Assembly (NCBI RefSeq): GCF_029894125.1
Contig: NZ_JARXYZ010000043.1
Coordinates: 1 to 64,000, forward strand
Source of the DNA: Kitasatospora sp. MAA19
GTDB lineage: Bacteria; Actinomycetota; Actinomycetes; Streptomycetales; Streptomycetaceae
Length of the DNA stretch: 64,000 bases
Reading direction: 5' to 3'
The notes under the pieces were generated by a model that saw only the letters and a list, made by a program, of their open reading frames with translations, was not told the origin of the DNA and did not search any database. Shown piece after piece: positions 46,646 to 55,568 of this stretch (the first letter of the stretch is position 1; every line of letters starts with the position of its first letter). Both the position numbers and the translations under genes were made by a program.

Positions 46646-49056
46646 CCGCCGGGGCCGGGGCTCGTGCGGCGGCCGCAGCCGCCGAAGGCGCTCCAGGGCC
46701 CGTCACCGCCCGCCGCATCGCGGTGATCGGCGCCGGGCCGGGCGGGCTCTACTTCGCCGCGCTGGCCAAGCAGTTGGCGCCGCACCGGGAGATCACCGTG
46801 TTCGAACGCGATGGCCGGGAGGACGCGTTCGGCTTCGGCGTGGTGTTCTCCGACGAGACGCTGGACGGCATCGCCCAGGCCGACCCGGAGGTCTTCGCCG
46901 CGATCAGCGCCGAGTTCGCCCGCTGGAGCGACATCGACGTGCGCTACGCGGGCCGGGTCCGCACCTGTGGCGGGCACGGCTTCGCGGCGCTCGACCGCAA
47001 CCGGCTGCGCGCCATCCTGCAACAGCGGTGCGAACGCCTCGCGGTGGACGTGCGCTACCGCACGGCCGCCCCGCCGGTCGACCGCCTCGCCGCCGACTAC
47101 GACCTGGTGGTCGCCGCCGACGGCATCCACTCGGCCACCCGGGCGGCATACGCCGACACCTTCCGGCCCGACCTGGACGAGCGGCACTGCCGCTACATCT
47201 GGCTCGCCACCGACAAGGTCTTCGAGGCCTTCACCTTCATCGTCGAGCGGTTCGACTTCGGCGCCCTCCAGGTGCACGCCTACCCGTACAGCGCGACGCG
47301 CTCGACCTTCATCGTGGAGATCGCCGAGGCCGCCTGGCGCCGGGCCGGCTTCGACGCCCTCGCGGCGACGGAGCCGGCGCGCGGCGAGAGCGACGAGGCG
47401 AGCGTGCGGCGCTGCGCGGAGCTACTCGCCGGACACCTGGACGGCCACCGGCTGATCCCCAACGCCTCCCGCTGGATCCGCTTCACCACCGTACGCAACG
47501 CGCGCTGGCGCCACCGGAACGTGGTGCTGCTCGGCGACGCGGCGCACTCCGCACACTTCTCGATCGGCTCGGGCACCAAACTCGCCCTGGAGGACGCCCT
47601 CGCGCTCGCCGCGAGCCTGCGGGAACAACCCTCGGTGGACGAGGCGTTGGCCGCCTACGAGGCCGAGCGGCGGCCGGTGGTGGAGTCCACCCAGCGGGCC
47701 GCGCAGGCGAGCCTGGAGTGGTTCGAGACGCTGGAGCAGCGCACCGGGCAGGACGCCGACCGGTTCGCGTTCAACCTGCTCACCCGCAGCCGCCGGGTCA
47801 CCTACGGCAGTCTGCGGGCCCGCGATCCCGCCTTCGTCGACGCGGTGGACGCCGCCGCCGGCGGCCCGCCCGGCGTACCGCCGATGTTCCGGCCGCTGAA
47901 GCTGGGCACGCTGGAGCTGGCCAACCGCATCGTCGTGCCCCCGCTCGCCACCTTCACCTCCGCCGACACCCTGCCCAGCGGCTTCGACCGGGCCCAGCTG
48001 ACCGCGCACGCGCTCGGCGGTGCCGGACTGATCCTCGCCGGCATGACCGCCGTCAGCCCCGAAGGCCGGGCCACCGACCGCTGCCCGGGGCTGTGGAGCG
48101 ACCACCAGGAGTCGGCCTGGCGCGAACTCGTCGACACCGTACGCGCGGTGAGCCCTACCCCGCTCGGTCTCCAGCTGACCCACGCCGGCCGCCGGGGCGC
48201 CACCGCCGCCCCCGGCCCGGACGGGATCGGGCGCCCGCTCGCCGACGGCTGGCCGCTGCTCGCCGCCTCCCCGCTCCCCTGGGATCCCGGCAGCCCTCCC
48301 CCGCACGCCGCCAGCGCCGCCCACCTGGCTGCCGTGGTGGACGACTTCGCCGCTGCGGCGGAGCGCGCGGCGCGGGCCGGCTTCGACGCGCTGGAGCTGC
48401 AGTTCGGCCACGGGCACCTCGTCTCCGGTTTCCTCTCACCGCTGACCAACCACCGCACCGACCGCTACGGCGGCCCGCTCGCCCACCGGCTGCGCCTGCC
48501 GCTGGAGGTGCTGGCGGCGGTCCGCGCCGCCTGGCCGGCCGGGCGGCCGCTGCTGGTGCGGATCTCGGCCTGCGACTGGGCGCCCGGCGGAACCACCGAG
48601 CCGGAGGCCGTCGCGATCTGCCGTGCGCTGGCCGACGGCGGGGCGGACGCGGTGGACGTCTCCACCGGCGAGGTGGTCGCCCACCAGCGGCCGCCGTACG
48701 GCCGCGGCTACCAGACGCCGTTCGCCGAACTGATCCGCGGTGCCACCGGCCTGCCGACCGTCGCGGTCGGCGCGATCTCCGGGCACGACGACGCCAACTC
48801 CGTCCTGCTGGCCGAGCGGGCCGACCTGGTCGCGGTCGGGCGGGCCCAGCTGTACGACCCGCTCTGGACGCTGCACGCCGCCGCCGAGCAGGGCTACACC
48901 GGGCCGGGCGCGCGCTGGCCCGGACCCTGGTCGGCGGGAAGCCGCAGACCGCCGGGCCCGAACGCCGACCGGGTCGCCCCGCGCCTGCACCTGCGGCGCG
49001 AGCCGCCCGCGCCGGTGCACCGCCGCTGGCCGCCGCCCCCGCCCGGACCACGCTGA
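46642..49056 (+). CDS. Bifunctional salicylyl-CoA 5-hydroxylase / OYE-type oxidoreductase (or 2-aminobenzoyl-CoA monooxygenase/reductase)
   Basis: An 804-residue two-domain flavoprotein. Residues 20-400 are a class A FAD monooxygenase: IAVIGAGPGGLYFAALAKQL, the DG motif in YDLVVAADGIHSATRAAYAD, and NVVLLGDAAHSAHFSIGSGT for the FAD pyrophosphate site. Residues 415-760 are an Old Yellow Enzyme barrel (LKLGTLELANRIVVPPLATF, FDALELQFGHGHLVSGFLSP, VDVSTGEVV, TVAVGAISG, ADLVAVGRAQLYDPLW). This fusion is known for 2-aminobenzoyl-CoA monooxygenase/reductase and salicylyl-CoA 5-hydroxylase; the gentisate dioxygenase downstream favours the latter. The last 40 residues are a Pro/Arg-rich tail. GTG start overlaps the ligase stop (GTGA) with GGAGGTGAT upstream. 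Confidence 0.83.
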   Translation: MTAGAGARAAAAAAEGAPGPVTARRIAVIGAGPGGLYFAALAKQLAPHREITVFERDGREDAFGFGVVFSDETLDGIAQADPEVFAAISAEFARWSDIDVRYAGRVRTCGGHGFAALDRNRLRAILQQRCERLAVDVRYRTAAPPVDRLAADYDLVVAADGIHSATRAAYADTFRPDLDERHCRYIWLATDKVFEAFTFIVERFDFGALQVHAYPYSATRSTFIVEIAEAAWRRAGFDALAATEPARGESDEASVRRCAELLAGHLDGHRLIPNASRWIRFTTVRNARWRHRNVVLLGDAAHSAHFSIGSGTKLALEDALALAASLREQPSVDEALAAYEAERRPVVESTQRAAQASLEWFETLEQRTGQDADRFAFNLLTRSRRVTYGSLRARDPAFVDAVDAAAGGPPGVPPMFRPLKLGTLELANRIVVPPLATFTSADTLPSGFDRAQLTAHALGGAGLILAGMTAVSPEGRATDRCPGLWSDHQESAWRELVDTVRAVSPTPLGLQLTHAGRRGATAAPGPDGIGRPLADGWPLLAASPLPWDPGSPPPHAASAAHLAAVVDDFAAAAERAARAGFDALELQFGHGHLVSGFLSPLTNHRTDRYGGPLAHRLRLPLEVLAAVRAAWPAGRPLLVRISACDWAPGGTTEPEAVAICRALADGGADAVDVSTGEVVAHQRPPYGRGYQTPFAELIRGATGLPTVAVGAISGHDDANSVLLAERADLVAVGRAQLYDPLWTLHAAAEQGYTGPGARWPGPWSAGSRRPPGPNADRVAPRLHLRREPPAPVHRRWPPPPPGPR

Positions 49057-49073
49057 GCAGCCGAGGAGAACCC

Positions 49074-50042
49074 ATGCCGGATCTGCCCCGTTTCACCGCC
49101 GCGGCCGTGCAGGCCGCCCCCGTCTACCTGGACCCGGCCGCCACCGTGGACAAGGCCGTGGCCCTGATCCACGAGGCAGCCGGCCACGGCGCCACCCTGG
49201 TGGTCTTCCCCGAGGTCTTCGTCCCCGGCTACCCGTACTGGAACTGGACGATGACCCCGGTCCAGGGCTCCCCCTGGTACGAACGCCTCTACCGCGCCGC
49301 CGTGGACGTCCCCGGCCCGTACGTGGACACGCTGCGCGCCGCCGCCCGGCAGGCCGGCGTGGTGCTGGTGATCGGCGTCAACGAGCGCGGGCGGCACAGT
49401 CTCGGGGTGCTCTACAACACCCTGCTGATCATCGGCGATGACGGCGAACTGCTCGGCGTTCACCGCAAGTTGGTGCCGACCTGGGCCGAGAAGCTGACCT
49501 GGACGCCCGGCGACGGCAGCTCCCTGCGGGTCCACCGCACGGCCGTCGGCCCGCTCGGCGCGCTGGCCTGCGGCGAGAACACCAACACCCTGGCCCGTTT
49601 CACCCTGCTGGCCCAGGGCGAACTCGTCCACGCCGCGAGCTACATCGCCCTGCCGGTGGCCCCCGAGGACTACGACATGGCGGAGGCGATCGCGCTGCGC
49701 GCCGCCGCGCACTGCTTCGAGGGCAAGCTGTACACCGTGGTCTCCTGCTCCACGATCTCGCCCGAGATGGTGGACCTGATCGCCGGCGAGGACCAGCAGG
49801 TCCGTAAGCAACTCGCCCGCCCGCGCAGCGCGTTGTCCGGCATCTTCGGCCCCGACGGGCGCCCGGTGGGCGAACCGCTGGTGGACGAGGAGGGCATCGT
49901 CTACGCCGAGATCGACCTCGGCCGGTGCATCCAGCCCAAGCAGATGCACGACATCGTGGGCCACTACAACCGCTTCGACGTCTTCCGGCTGCACGTGGAC
50001 AACCGTCCGCTGCGGCCGCTGGCACTGGAGGAGGAGGCATGA
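49074..50042 (+). CDS. Nitrilase
   Basis: A 322-residue carbon-nitrogen hydrolase of the true nitrilase branch. The Glu-Lys-Cys triad is visible: VVFPEVFVPGYPYWNW (E47), GVHRKLVPTWAEKLTW (K132) and ALACGENTNTLARF (C166). Length and CGENxNxLAR favour nitrilase over amidase. It would convert a nitrile to the carboxylic acid plus ammonia, feeding the acid to the ligase at 44618. GAGGAGAA precedes ATG 49074, 17 bases after the hydroxylase stop, and the next gene overlaps its end (ATGA), so it is an integral member of the operon, which is unusual for gentisate pathways. Confidence 0.88.
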   Translation: MPDLPRFTAAAVQAAPVYLDPAATVDKAVALIHEAAGHGATLVVFPEVFVPGYPYWNWTMTPVQGSPWYERLYRAAVDVPGPYVDTLRAAARQAGVVLVIGVNERGRHSLGVLYNTLLIIGDDGELLGVHRKLVPTWAEKLTWTPGDGSSLRVHRTAVGPLGALACGENTNTLARFTLLAQGELVHAASYIALPVAPEDYDMAEAIALRAAAHCFEGKLYTVVSCSTISPEMVDLIAGEDQQVRKQLARPRSALSGIFGPDGRPVGEPLVDEEGIVYAEIDLGRCIQPKQMHDIVGHYNRFDVFRLHVDNRPLRPLALEEEA

Positions 50043-51208
50043 CCAGCCACCACGGCATGACCGGCCACGAGGGCACGGCCGGTCACGAAGGAACGGCCGA
50101 CCACGACGACGACCGGATCGGCCGCGCCAGGGTCGGCGACAGCCCCGAACTCACCGCCTACTACGAGGAACTGGCCGAGCACGAGGCCGGCGCGCTGTGG
50201 ACGGTGGCGAACGAGATCGAGCCCTGGTACCCGCAGCCGAGGTCGGTACCGGTGCTCTGGCGCTACGCGGACCTGCGCCCGCTGGTCCGCAAGGCACTGC
50301 CGCTGGTCAAGGCCGACGACGCCGGCCGCCGGGTGGTCATGCTGGTCAACCCCGGACGCCGCGAACTGAGCGCCGCCGTCGGCCTGTTGTACACCGGCCT
50401 GCAGATCATGGGCCCCGGCGAGGCGATGACCGCGCACCGCCACCAGGCCGCCGCCCTGCGCTTCGTCCACGAGGGCACCGGAGCCTGGACGATCGTGAAC
50501 GGCCAGAAGCTCAAGGTCGGCCCGCGCGACTTCGCCATCACGCCCAACAACTCCTGGCACGAGCACGGCAACGAGTCCGACGACGCCCCGGTGATCTGGC
50601 AGGACGGCCTGGACATCCCGCTGGTCAACATGCTCGACGCGAACTTCTACGAGGTGCACCCGGAGCTGTACCAGCGACCCGGCCCGGTGGTGAACTCCTC
50701 GCTGCTGAGCTACGGCGGCAACCTGCTCCCGTACGGCGTCGAGACCTGGACCAGGCCCTACTCCCCGCTGCTCGGCTGGCCCTGGGAGCCGAGCTACCAC
50801 GCACTGTGCCAACTCGCCCGGGCCACCGAGGGATCGCCGTACGACGGCGTGATCATGGAGTACACCAACCCGGTCACCGGCGGCCCGGTGATGCCCACCA
50901 TGGCCGCCCACCTGCAGCTGCTGCGCCCCGGCCAGGCCACCCGCGCCCACCGCCACACCGGCTCGGTGGTCTACACGGCGGCCAAGGGGCGCGGTGTCTC
51001 GGTGATCGCCGGGCAGCGCTTCGCGTGGCGGCAGGGGGACGTCTTCGTCGTCCCGTCCTGGGCCTGGCACGAGCACGCGAACCTCGACCCCGGCGAGGAC
51101 GCCTGTCTGTTCTCGTTCAACGACTTCCCGGTGATGCACGCGCTCGGCCTCTACCGCGAGGAGGCCCACCCGGACCCCGACGGGCACCAGTCCGTCACCG
51201 CCCGGTAA
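50039..51208 (+). CDS. Gentisate 1,2-dioxygenase
   Basis: A 389-residue bicupin dioxygenase. The first cupin has MGPGEAMTAHRHQAAALRFV and HEGTGAWTIVNGQKLKVGPR, the two His providing the Fe(II) site together with a later His in NNSWHEHGNES; the second cupin has LRPGQATRAHRHTGSVVYTA and PSWAWHEHANLD. It opens the ring of gentisate (2,5-dihydroxybenzoate) to maleylpyruvate. The N-terminal 30 residues are His/Glu/Gly-rich with a short HEGTAGHEGTADH repeat, unlike most family members. ATGA overlap with the nitrilase stop; GGAGGAGG upstream. Confidence 0.87.
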   Translation: MTSHHGMTGHEGTAGHEGTADHDDDRIGRARVGDSPELTAYYEELAEHEAGALWTVANEIEPWYPQPRSVPVLWRYADLRPLVRKALPLVKADDAGRRVVMLVNPGRRELSAAVGLLYTGLQIMGPGEAMTAHRHQAAALRFVHEGTGAWTIVNGQKLKVGPRDFAITPNNSWHEHGNESDDAPVIWQDGLDIPLVNMLDANFYEVHPELYQRPGPVVNSSLLSYGGNLLPYGVETWTRPYSPLLGWPWEPSYHALCQLARATEGSPYDGVIMEYTNPVTGGPVMPTMAAHLQLLRPGQATRAHRHTGSVVYTAAKGRGVSVIAGQRFAWRQGDVFVVPSWAWHEHANLDPGEDACLFSFNDFPVMHALGLYREEAHPDPDGHQSVTAR

Positions 51209-51268
51209 CCCACCGACCCGCCACCGCCCGGTGGCCAATCCCCGGACCGTCACCAAGGAGCCCCGACC

Positions 51269-52171
51269 ATGCACCTGTTGACCTACTGCGCGGACGGAGA
51301 CGAGACCCCGCGCCTCGGCGCCCGGCTCGGCGACCGGGTCGCCGATCTGACCGCCCTCGCCACCGCCGCCGGCGCCCGACTGCCCGACGGCCTGCTGGAG
51401 TTCATCCGGGCCGGCGAGCCGGCGACGGCCACCGCCCGCGCGCTGCTCACGGCCACGCCGACGGACCACCCGGCTCTGCGCCCGCTCACCGAGGTCTCGC
51501 TGCGCGCACCCCTGCGGCCCGGCAAGATCGTCGGCGTCGGCCTCAACTACGTGGAGCACGTCTCCGAATCGCACCGCACCCTGGACACCGACCGCGAACT
51601 GCCCGACCGCCCGGTGCTGTTCAGCAAGCCCGCCACCGCCGTCACCGGCTCGGGCCAGCCCATCCGGCACAACGCCGACCTGACCAAACAGCTGGACTGG
51701 GAGTGCGAACTCGCCGTGGTGATCGGCGAACCGGCCTTCCGGGTGGCCGAGGAGGACGCCTGGCGGCACGTGTTCGGCTACAGCATCGTCAACGACGTCA
51801 GCGCCCGCGACCAACGCCGCTCCGGGCAGTGGTTCTTCTCCAAGGGCCAGGACAGCTACGCGCCGTTCGGCCCGGTCGTGGTCACCGCCGACGAGATCCC
51901 CGACCCGCAGGGACTCGACCTCTCGCTCCGGGTCAACGGCGAGCTGCGGCAGGACTCCAACACCCGCCACATGCTGTTCGGCATCGCCCGTCTGATCGCC
52001 GACATCTCCTCCGGCGTCACGCTCGAAGCGGGCGACGTGATCGCCACCGGCTCCCCGTCCGGCGTCGGCGCCGGCATGGTGCCGCCGCAGTTCCTGCAAC
52101 CCGGCGACCTGGTCGAGGCCACCATCGAGCGGATCGGCACCCTGGCCAACCCGGTGGTCGACGCCCGCTGA
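51269..52171 (+). CDS. Fumarylacetoacetate-hydrolase-family protein (maleyl-/fumarylpyruvate hydrolase)
   Basis: A 300-residue FAH-fold hydrolase. GKIVGVGLNYVEHVSES, PVLFSKPATAVTGSGQPI, LDWECELAVVIG (the ExE metal-binding pair) and GYSIVNDVSARDQRR are the family core; VIATGSPSGVGAGMVPPQFL closes the active site. In this operon it should cleave the gentisate ring-opening product to pyruvate plus maleate or fumarate. No maleylpyruvate isomerase is encoded here, so direct hydrolysis of maleylpyruvate is likely. AAGGAG precedes ATG 51269. Confidence 0.88.
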   Translation: MHLLTYCADGDETPRLGARLGDRVADLTALATAAGARLPDGLLEFIRAGEPATATARALLTATPTDHPALRPLTEVSLRAPLRPGKIVGVGLNYVEHVSESHRTLDTDRELPDRPVLFSKPATAVTGSGQPIRHNADLTKQLDWECELAVVIGEPAFRVAEEDAWRHVFGYSIVNDVSARDQRRSGQWFFSKGQDSYAPFGPVVVTADEIPDPQGLDLSLRVNGELRQDSNTRHMLFGIARLIADISSGVTLEAGDVIATGSPSGVGAGMVPPQFLQPGDLVEATIERIGTLANPVVDAR

Positions 52172-52223
52172 ACCGAGCCCCCGCACGGAGCCCCGGAAAC
52201 CCGGAAAGGAGCCCCACGCCCCC

Positions 52224-52982
52224 ATGACCACCTACCGGATCGGCCAGATCGTCCCCAGCTCCAACGTCACCATGGAGACCGAGGTCCCCGCCCTGCTGCG
52301 GGCCCGCGAGGCGGTCGCGCCCGAGCGGTTCACCTTCCACTCCAGCCGGATGCGGATGACCAGGGTCACCCCCGAGCAACTGCGCGCCATGGACGCCGAG
52401 TCCGACCGCTGCGCCATCGAACTCTCCGACGCCCGGGTCGACGTGCTCGGCTACGCCTGCCTGGTCGCCGTGATGGCCACCGGCCCCGGCTACCACCGCG
52501 AGGCCGAACAGCGGCTGCACCGCCGCACCGTCGAGAACGGCGCCCCCGCGCCCGTGGTCACCAGCGCGGGCGCCCTGGTGGCCGGCCTGCACACGCTCGG
52601 CGCCCGGAAGGTCGCCCTGGTCACCCCGTACCTGCGGCCGCTGGCCCGGACGGTGGTCGACTACCTGGCCCACGAGGGCGTCCAGGTGCTCGACTACGCG
52701 GCCCTGGAGATCCCCGACAACCTCGACGTGGCCGCCCACGACCCGGCGAGGCTCCCCGCCATCGCCCAGCGCCTCGCCCACGCAGACGCCGACGCGGTGG
52801 TGCTCTCGGCCTGCGTCCAGATGCCCTCGCTGGCCGCCGTCGAGGAGGCCGAGCAGCGGCTCGGCAAGCCGGTCGTCTCGGCGGCGATCTGCACCGCCCA
52901 CCAACTGCTGCGAGCCCTCGGCCTCCCCGCCTTCGCCCCCGGCGCCGGACACCTGCTCTCCGGCGCCTACGCGGAGGCCTGA
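52224..52982 (+). CDS. Maleate cis-trans isomerase-like Asp/Glu racemase-family protein
   Basis: A 252-residue protein of the Asp/Glu racemase superfamily, maleate isomerase branch. RIGQIVPSSNVTMETEVPAL is the N-terminal strand-loop of maleate isomerases; the two catalytic Cys are in DVLGYACLVAVMATG and AVVLSACVQMPSLAAV. It would turn maleate into fumarate, completing a route from maleylpyruvate hydrolysis to the citric acid cycle. AAAGGAG lies ahead of ATG 52224. Confidence 0.84.
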   Translation: MTTYRIGQIVPSSNVTMETEVPALLRAREAVAPERFTFHSSRMRMTRVTPEQLRAMDAESDRCAIELSDARVDVLGYACLVAVMATGPGYHREAEQRLHRRTVENGAPAPVVTSAGALVAGLHTLGARKVALVTPYLRPLARTVVDYLAHEGVQVLDYAALEIPDNLDVAAHDPARLPAIAQRLAHADADAVVLSACVQMPSLAAVEEAEQRLGKPVVSAAICTAHQLLRALGLPAFAPGAGHLLSGAYAEA

Positions 52983-53052
52983 AGCCGACACCGATCCGCC
53001 GACGGCCGGCCACCGCTATGATCACCACGAGCTGCCGGGGAGGAGGCCCACC

Positions 53053-53907
53053 ATGTCGGAGAGCACACCCCGGCCCAGCTCGCTGATCCACACCGTGTAC
53101 GGCGAGTTCGTGCGCCGCCTCGGCGGCTGGATATCGATCGCCGACCTGATAGCGCTGATGGCCGAACTCGACGTCGACGGCCCGGCCGTCCGCTCGGCCA
53201 TCTCCCGGCTGAAGAAGGCCGGCACCCTGCTCCAGGAACGCCGCGGCGGCACCGGCTACCGGCTGGCCCCGGCGATGGGCCCGGTGTTCGAGGAGGGCGA
53301 CCGCCGGATCTTCCACAGCCTGGAGCCCGCCGAACTCGCCGACGGCTGGGTGGTCGCGGTGTTCTCGGTGCCCGAGTCCGAGCGCGCCCACCGCCACCGG
53401 CTGCGCTCGCGGCTGAGCTGGCTCGGCTTCGGCAACGCCGCCCCCGGCGTCTGGCTGGCACCCGCCCGGCTGCTGCCGGACGCCCGGCGCCTGCTGGAGC
53501 GCCTCGGCCTGAGCGCCTACGTGCACCTGTTCCTGTCCGCCGAGTACGCGGGCTTCGCCGAACTGCGCACCGCGGTGGCCGACTGGTGGGACTTCCCGGC
53601 GATCGAGGCGCAGTACGCGGCCTTCGACGACGCCTGGCGCCCGGTCGCCGCCGACCTGCGCGGGCAGCCGCGGATCGACCCGGTCGAGGCGTTCCGCGAC
53701 TACGTGCCGATGCTCACCCAGTGGCGCCGACTGCCGTACCTGGACCCGGGCCTGCCCGAGCCGCTGCTGCCCGCCGACTGGAACGCCGTCGCCGCCCGGG
53801 CCGTCTTCACCGAGCTGCACGCGCTGCTCGCCGAGCCCGGCCTGCGGTACGTCGAGAAGGTCACCGGTCTGTCGGCCGGCGGCCCACCCCACCAGGAGCC
53901 GCGATGA
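53053..53907 (+). CDS. PaaX-family transcriptional repressor
   Basis: A 284-residue protein with an N-terminal winged helix (LIHTVYGEFVRRLGGWISIA, then VRSAISRLKKAGTLLQERRG) and the PaaX middle and C-terminal domains (RLSWLGFGNAAPGVWLAPAR). PaaX proteins repress aromatic catabolic operons and are released by an aryl-CoA. Here the inducer would be a CoA thioester made by the ligase-hydroxylase pair. GGGGAGGAGG precedes ATG 53053; the next gene overlaps its stop (ATGA). Its place inside the operon suggests autoregulation. Confidence 0.88.
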   Translation: MSESTPRPSSLIHTVYGEFVRRLGGWISIADLIALMAELDVDGPAVRSAISRLKKAGTLLQERRGGTGYRLAPAMGPVFEEGDRRIFHSLEPAELADGWVVAVFSVPESERAHRHRLRSRLSWLGFGNAAPGVWLAPARLLPDARRLLERLGLSAYVHLFLSAEYAGFAELRTAVADWWDFPAIEAQYAAFDDAWRPVAADLRGQPRIDPVEAFRDYVPMLTQWRRLPYLDPGLPEPLLPADWNAVAARAVFTELHALLAEPGLRYVEKVTGLSAGGPPHQEPR

Positions 53908-55565
53908 CCGACCCCGACCACAACGCCGCGCCCGACTCCGCACCCGCACCCGCACCCGCCGACCTGCTGATCCGGGCCGCCGCCGTGCACACCCTCGTCC
54001 CCGGCGAGCCGCCGCAGCGCGCGATCGCCGTCACCGGGACGCGGATCACCGCCCTGTCCCCCGCCCCCGACGGCCTGGACGCCCTGATCGGAACGGCCAC
54101 CGAGGTGCTGGACGCCCCCGCCGCGACGGTGCTGCCCGCCTTCGACGACACCCACACCCACCTGATCCTGGCCGGCCACAGCGTCCACGGCGTACCCGTC
54201 CACCAGGCCCGGGACCTCACCGGGTTCCTCGGCCTGATCCGCGAGCGCGCCGCCCGGACCCCGGCCGGACAGTGGATCCACACCACGATCAACTGGCAGG
54301 AGGTGCACCTGGCCGAGCAGCGGATGCCCACCACCGAGGAGCTGGACCGGGCCACCGCCGACCACCCCGTGCTGGTCCGCCGCGGCGCCTACAACATGGT
54401 GCTCAACTCGGCCGCGCTGCGCCTCGCCGGCATCACCGCCGCCACCCCGGCCCCGCCCGGCGGCGTGATCGAGCTCGACGAACAGGGGCGGCTGACCGGA
54501 CGGCTGATCAACAAGGCGGTCGAACTGGTCGAGCGGGTGCTGCCGCGCCCCGCGCGCACCGAACGCGTCGCCGGTCTGCGCGCCGCCTCCGCCGACTACG
54601 CCGCGACCGGGATCGGCACCGTGCGCGACTGCCTGGTCCCGGTCGAGGACCTCGACGTGCTGCGCGCCGCCCGGGCGGCCGGCGCGCTCTCCGTCCGGGT
54701 CCGGGCGCTGGTCTCCGGTTTCGCCGCCCGTACCCCCGAACAGGTCGACGCGCTGCTGGACCGGATGGACGCCTGGCGCGCCGCCGGCGAGGACGACGAC
54801 CTGCTCCGAGTGTGGGGCGTCAAGTTCGGCATCGACGGCGGCTTCGAGGCCGGCGCCCTGGACGAGCCCTACCAGGGGCAGCCCTGCTACCACGGCCGGC
54901 TGCTCTGGGAGCCGGCCGAGCTGGTCGCGGCCGTCGAACGGGTGGTCGGGCGCGGCTGGCGGGTCGGCGTGCACGCCTGGGGCGACCGCGGCCTGCGCAC
55001 CCTGCTGGACGTCTTCGAGGAGGTGCTCAAGCACCGCCCCGGCCTGCCGCCCGGCACGCTGGTGGTCGAGCACGGCGGGCTGGCCCGGGCCGACCAGCGG
55101 GCCCGGGCGATCGCACTCGGCATCCCGGTCACCGTGCAGCACCCGCTGCTGCACGACGGCGCGCTCACCCAGCAGCGGGCCTGGGGGCGGGAGCGGACCG
55201 CCGGGATCTTCCCGCTGCGCGAGTGGCTCGACGAGGGCGCACTGCTCGCCGCCGGCTCGGACTTCCCGGTCGGCCCGTACGGCGCGATGGTGTCGGTGTG
55301 GGGCATGACGACCCGCCGGACCACCGCCGGCGTGGTCGGGCCCGAGCACGCCATCGACCGCGCCGAGGCGATCGCGCTGCACACCGTCGACGCCGCCAGG
55401 CTGATGGGCGAGAGCGCCGAGCGCGGCAGCCTGCGACCGGGGGCCCTGGCCGATCTGACGGTGTGGCCGGTCGATCCGCTGAGCTGCCCGGTCGACGCGC
55501 TGCGCGGGCTGCGCCCCGAACGCACCGTCGTCGGCGGACGGACCGTCCACGGCACCGCCGGGTAG
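53904..55565 (+). CDS. Amidohydrolase (YtcJ-like), second copy
   Basis: A 553-residue metal-dependent hydrolase of the same group as the 7585-9309 protein. ADLLIRAAAVHTLVPGEPPQ opens it; VLPAFDDTHTHLILAGHSVH contains the HxH metal motif; RVGVHAWGDRGLRTLLDVFE, LVVEHGGLARADQRARAIAL and LLAAGSDFPVGPYGAM give the further His and the terminal Asp. The small domain ends with GALADLTVWPVDPLSCPVDA. An N-terminal stretch of APAPAPA is a short low-complexity addition. Coupled to PaaX by ATGA overlap, it may release the aromatic substrate from an amide, carbamate or similar conjugate. Confidence 0.83.
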   Translation: MTDPDHNAAPDSAPAPAPADLLIRAAAVHTLVPGEPPQRAIAVTGTRITALSPAPDGLDALIGTATEVLDAPAATVLPAFDDTHTHLILAGHSVHGVPVHQARDLTGFLGLIRERAARTPAGQWIHTTINWQEVHLAEQRMPTTEELDRATADHPVLVRRGAYNMVLNSAALRLAGITAATPAPPGGVIELDEQGRLTGRLINKAVELVERVLPRPARTERVAGLRAASADYAATGIGTVRDCLVPVEDLDVLRAARAAGALSVRVRALVSGFAARTPEQVDALLDRMDAWRAAGEDDDLLRVWGVKFGIDGGFEAGALDEPYQGQPCYHGRLLWEPAELVAAVERVVGRGWRVGVHAWGDRGLRTLLDVFEEVLKHRPGLPPGTLVVEHGGLARADQRARAIALGIPVTVQHPLLHDGALTQQRAWGRERTAGIFPLREWLDEGALLAAGSDFPVGPYGAMVSVWGMTTRRTTAGVVGPEHAIDRAEAIALHTVDAARLMGESAERGSLRPGALADLTVWPVDPLSCPVDALRGLRPERTVVGGRTVHGTAG

Positions 55566-55568
55566 CGG

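Noticed and set aside
46642..49056. Calling the flavoprotein a pure 2-aminobenzoyl-CoA monooxygenase/reductase
   Set aside because: The fused OYE domain fits, but the gentisate dioxygenase and FAH genes in the same operon require a 2,5-dihydroxybenzoate intermediate, so salicylyl-CoA 5-hydroxylase is preferred and both are kept in the call.
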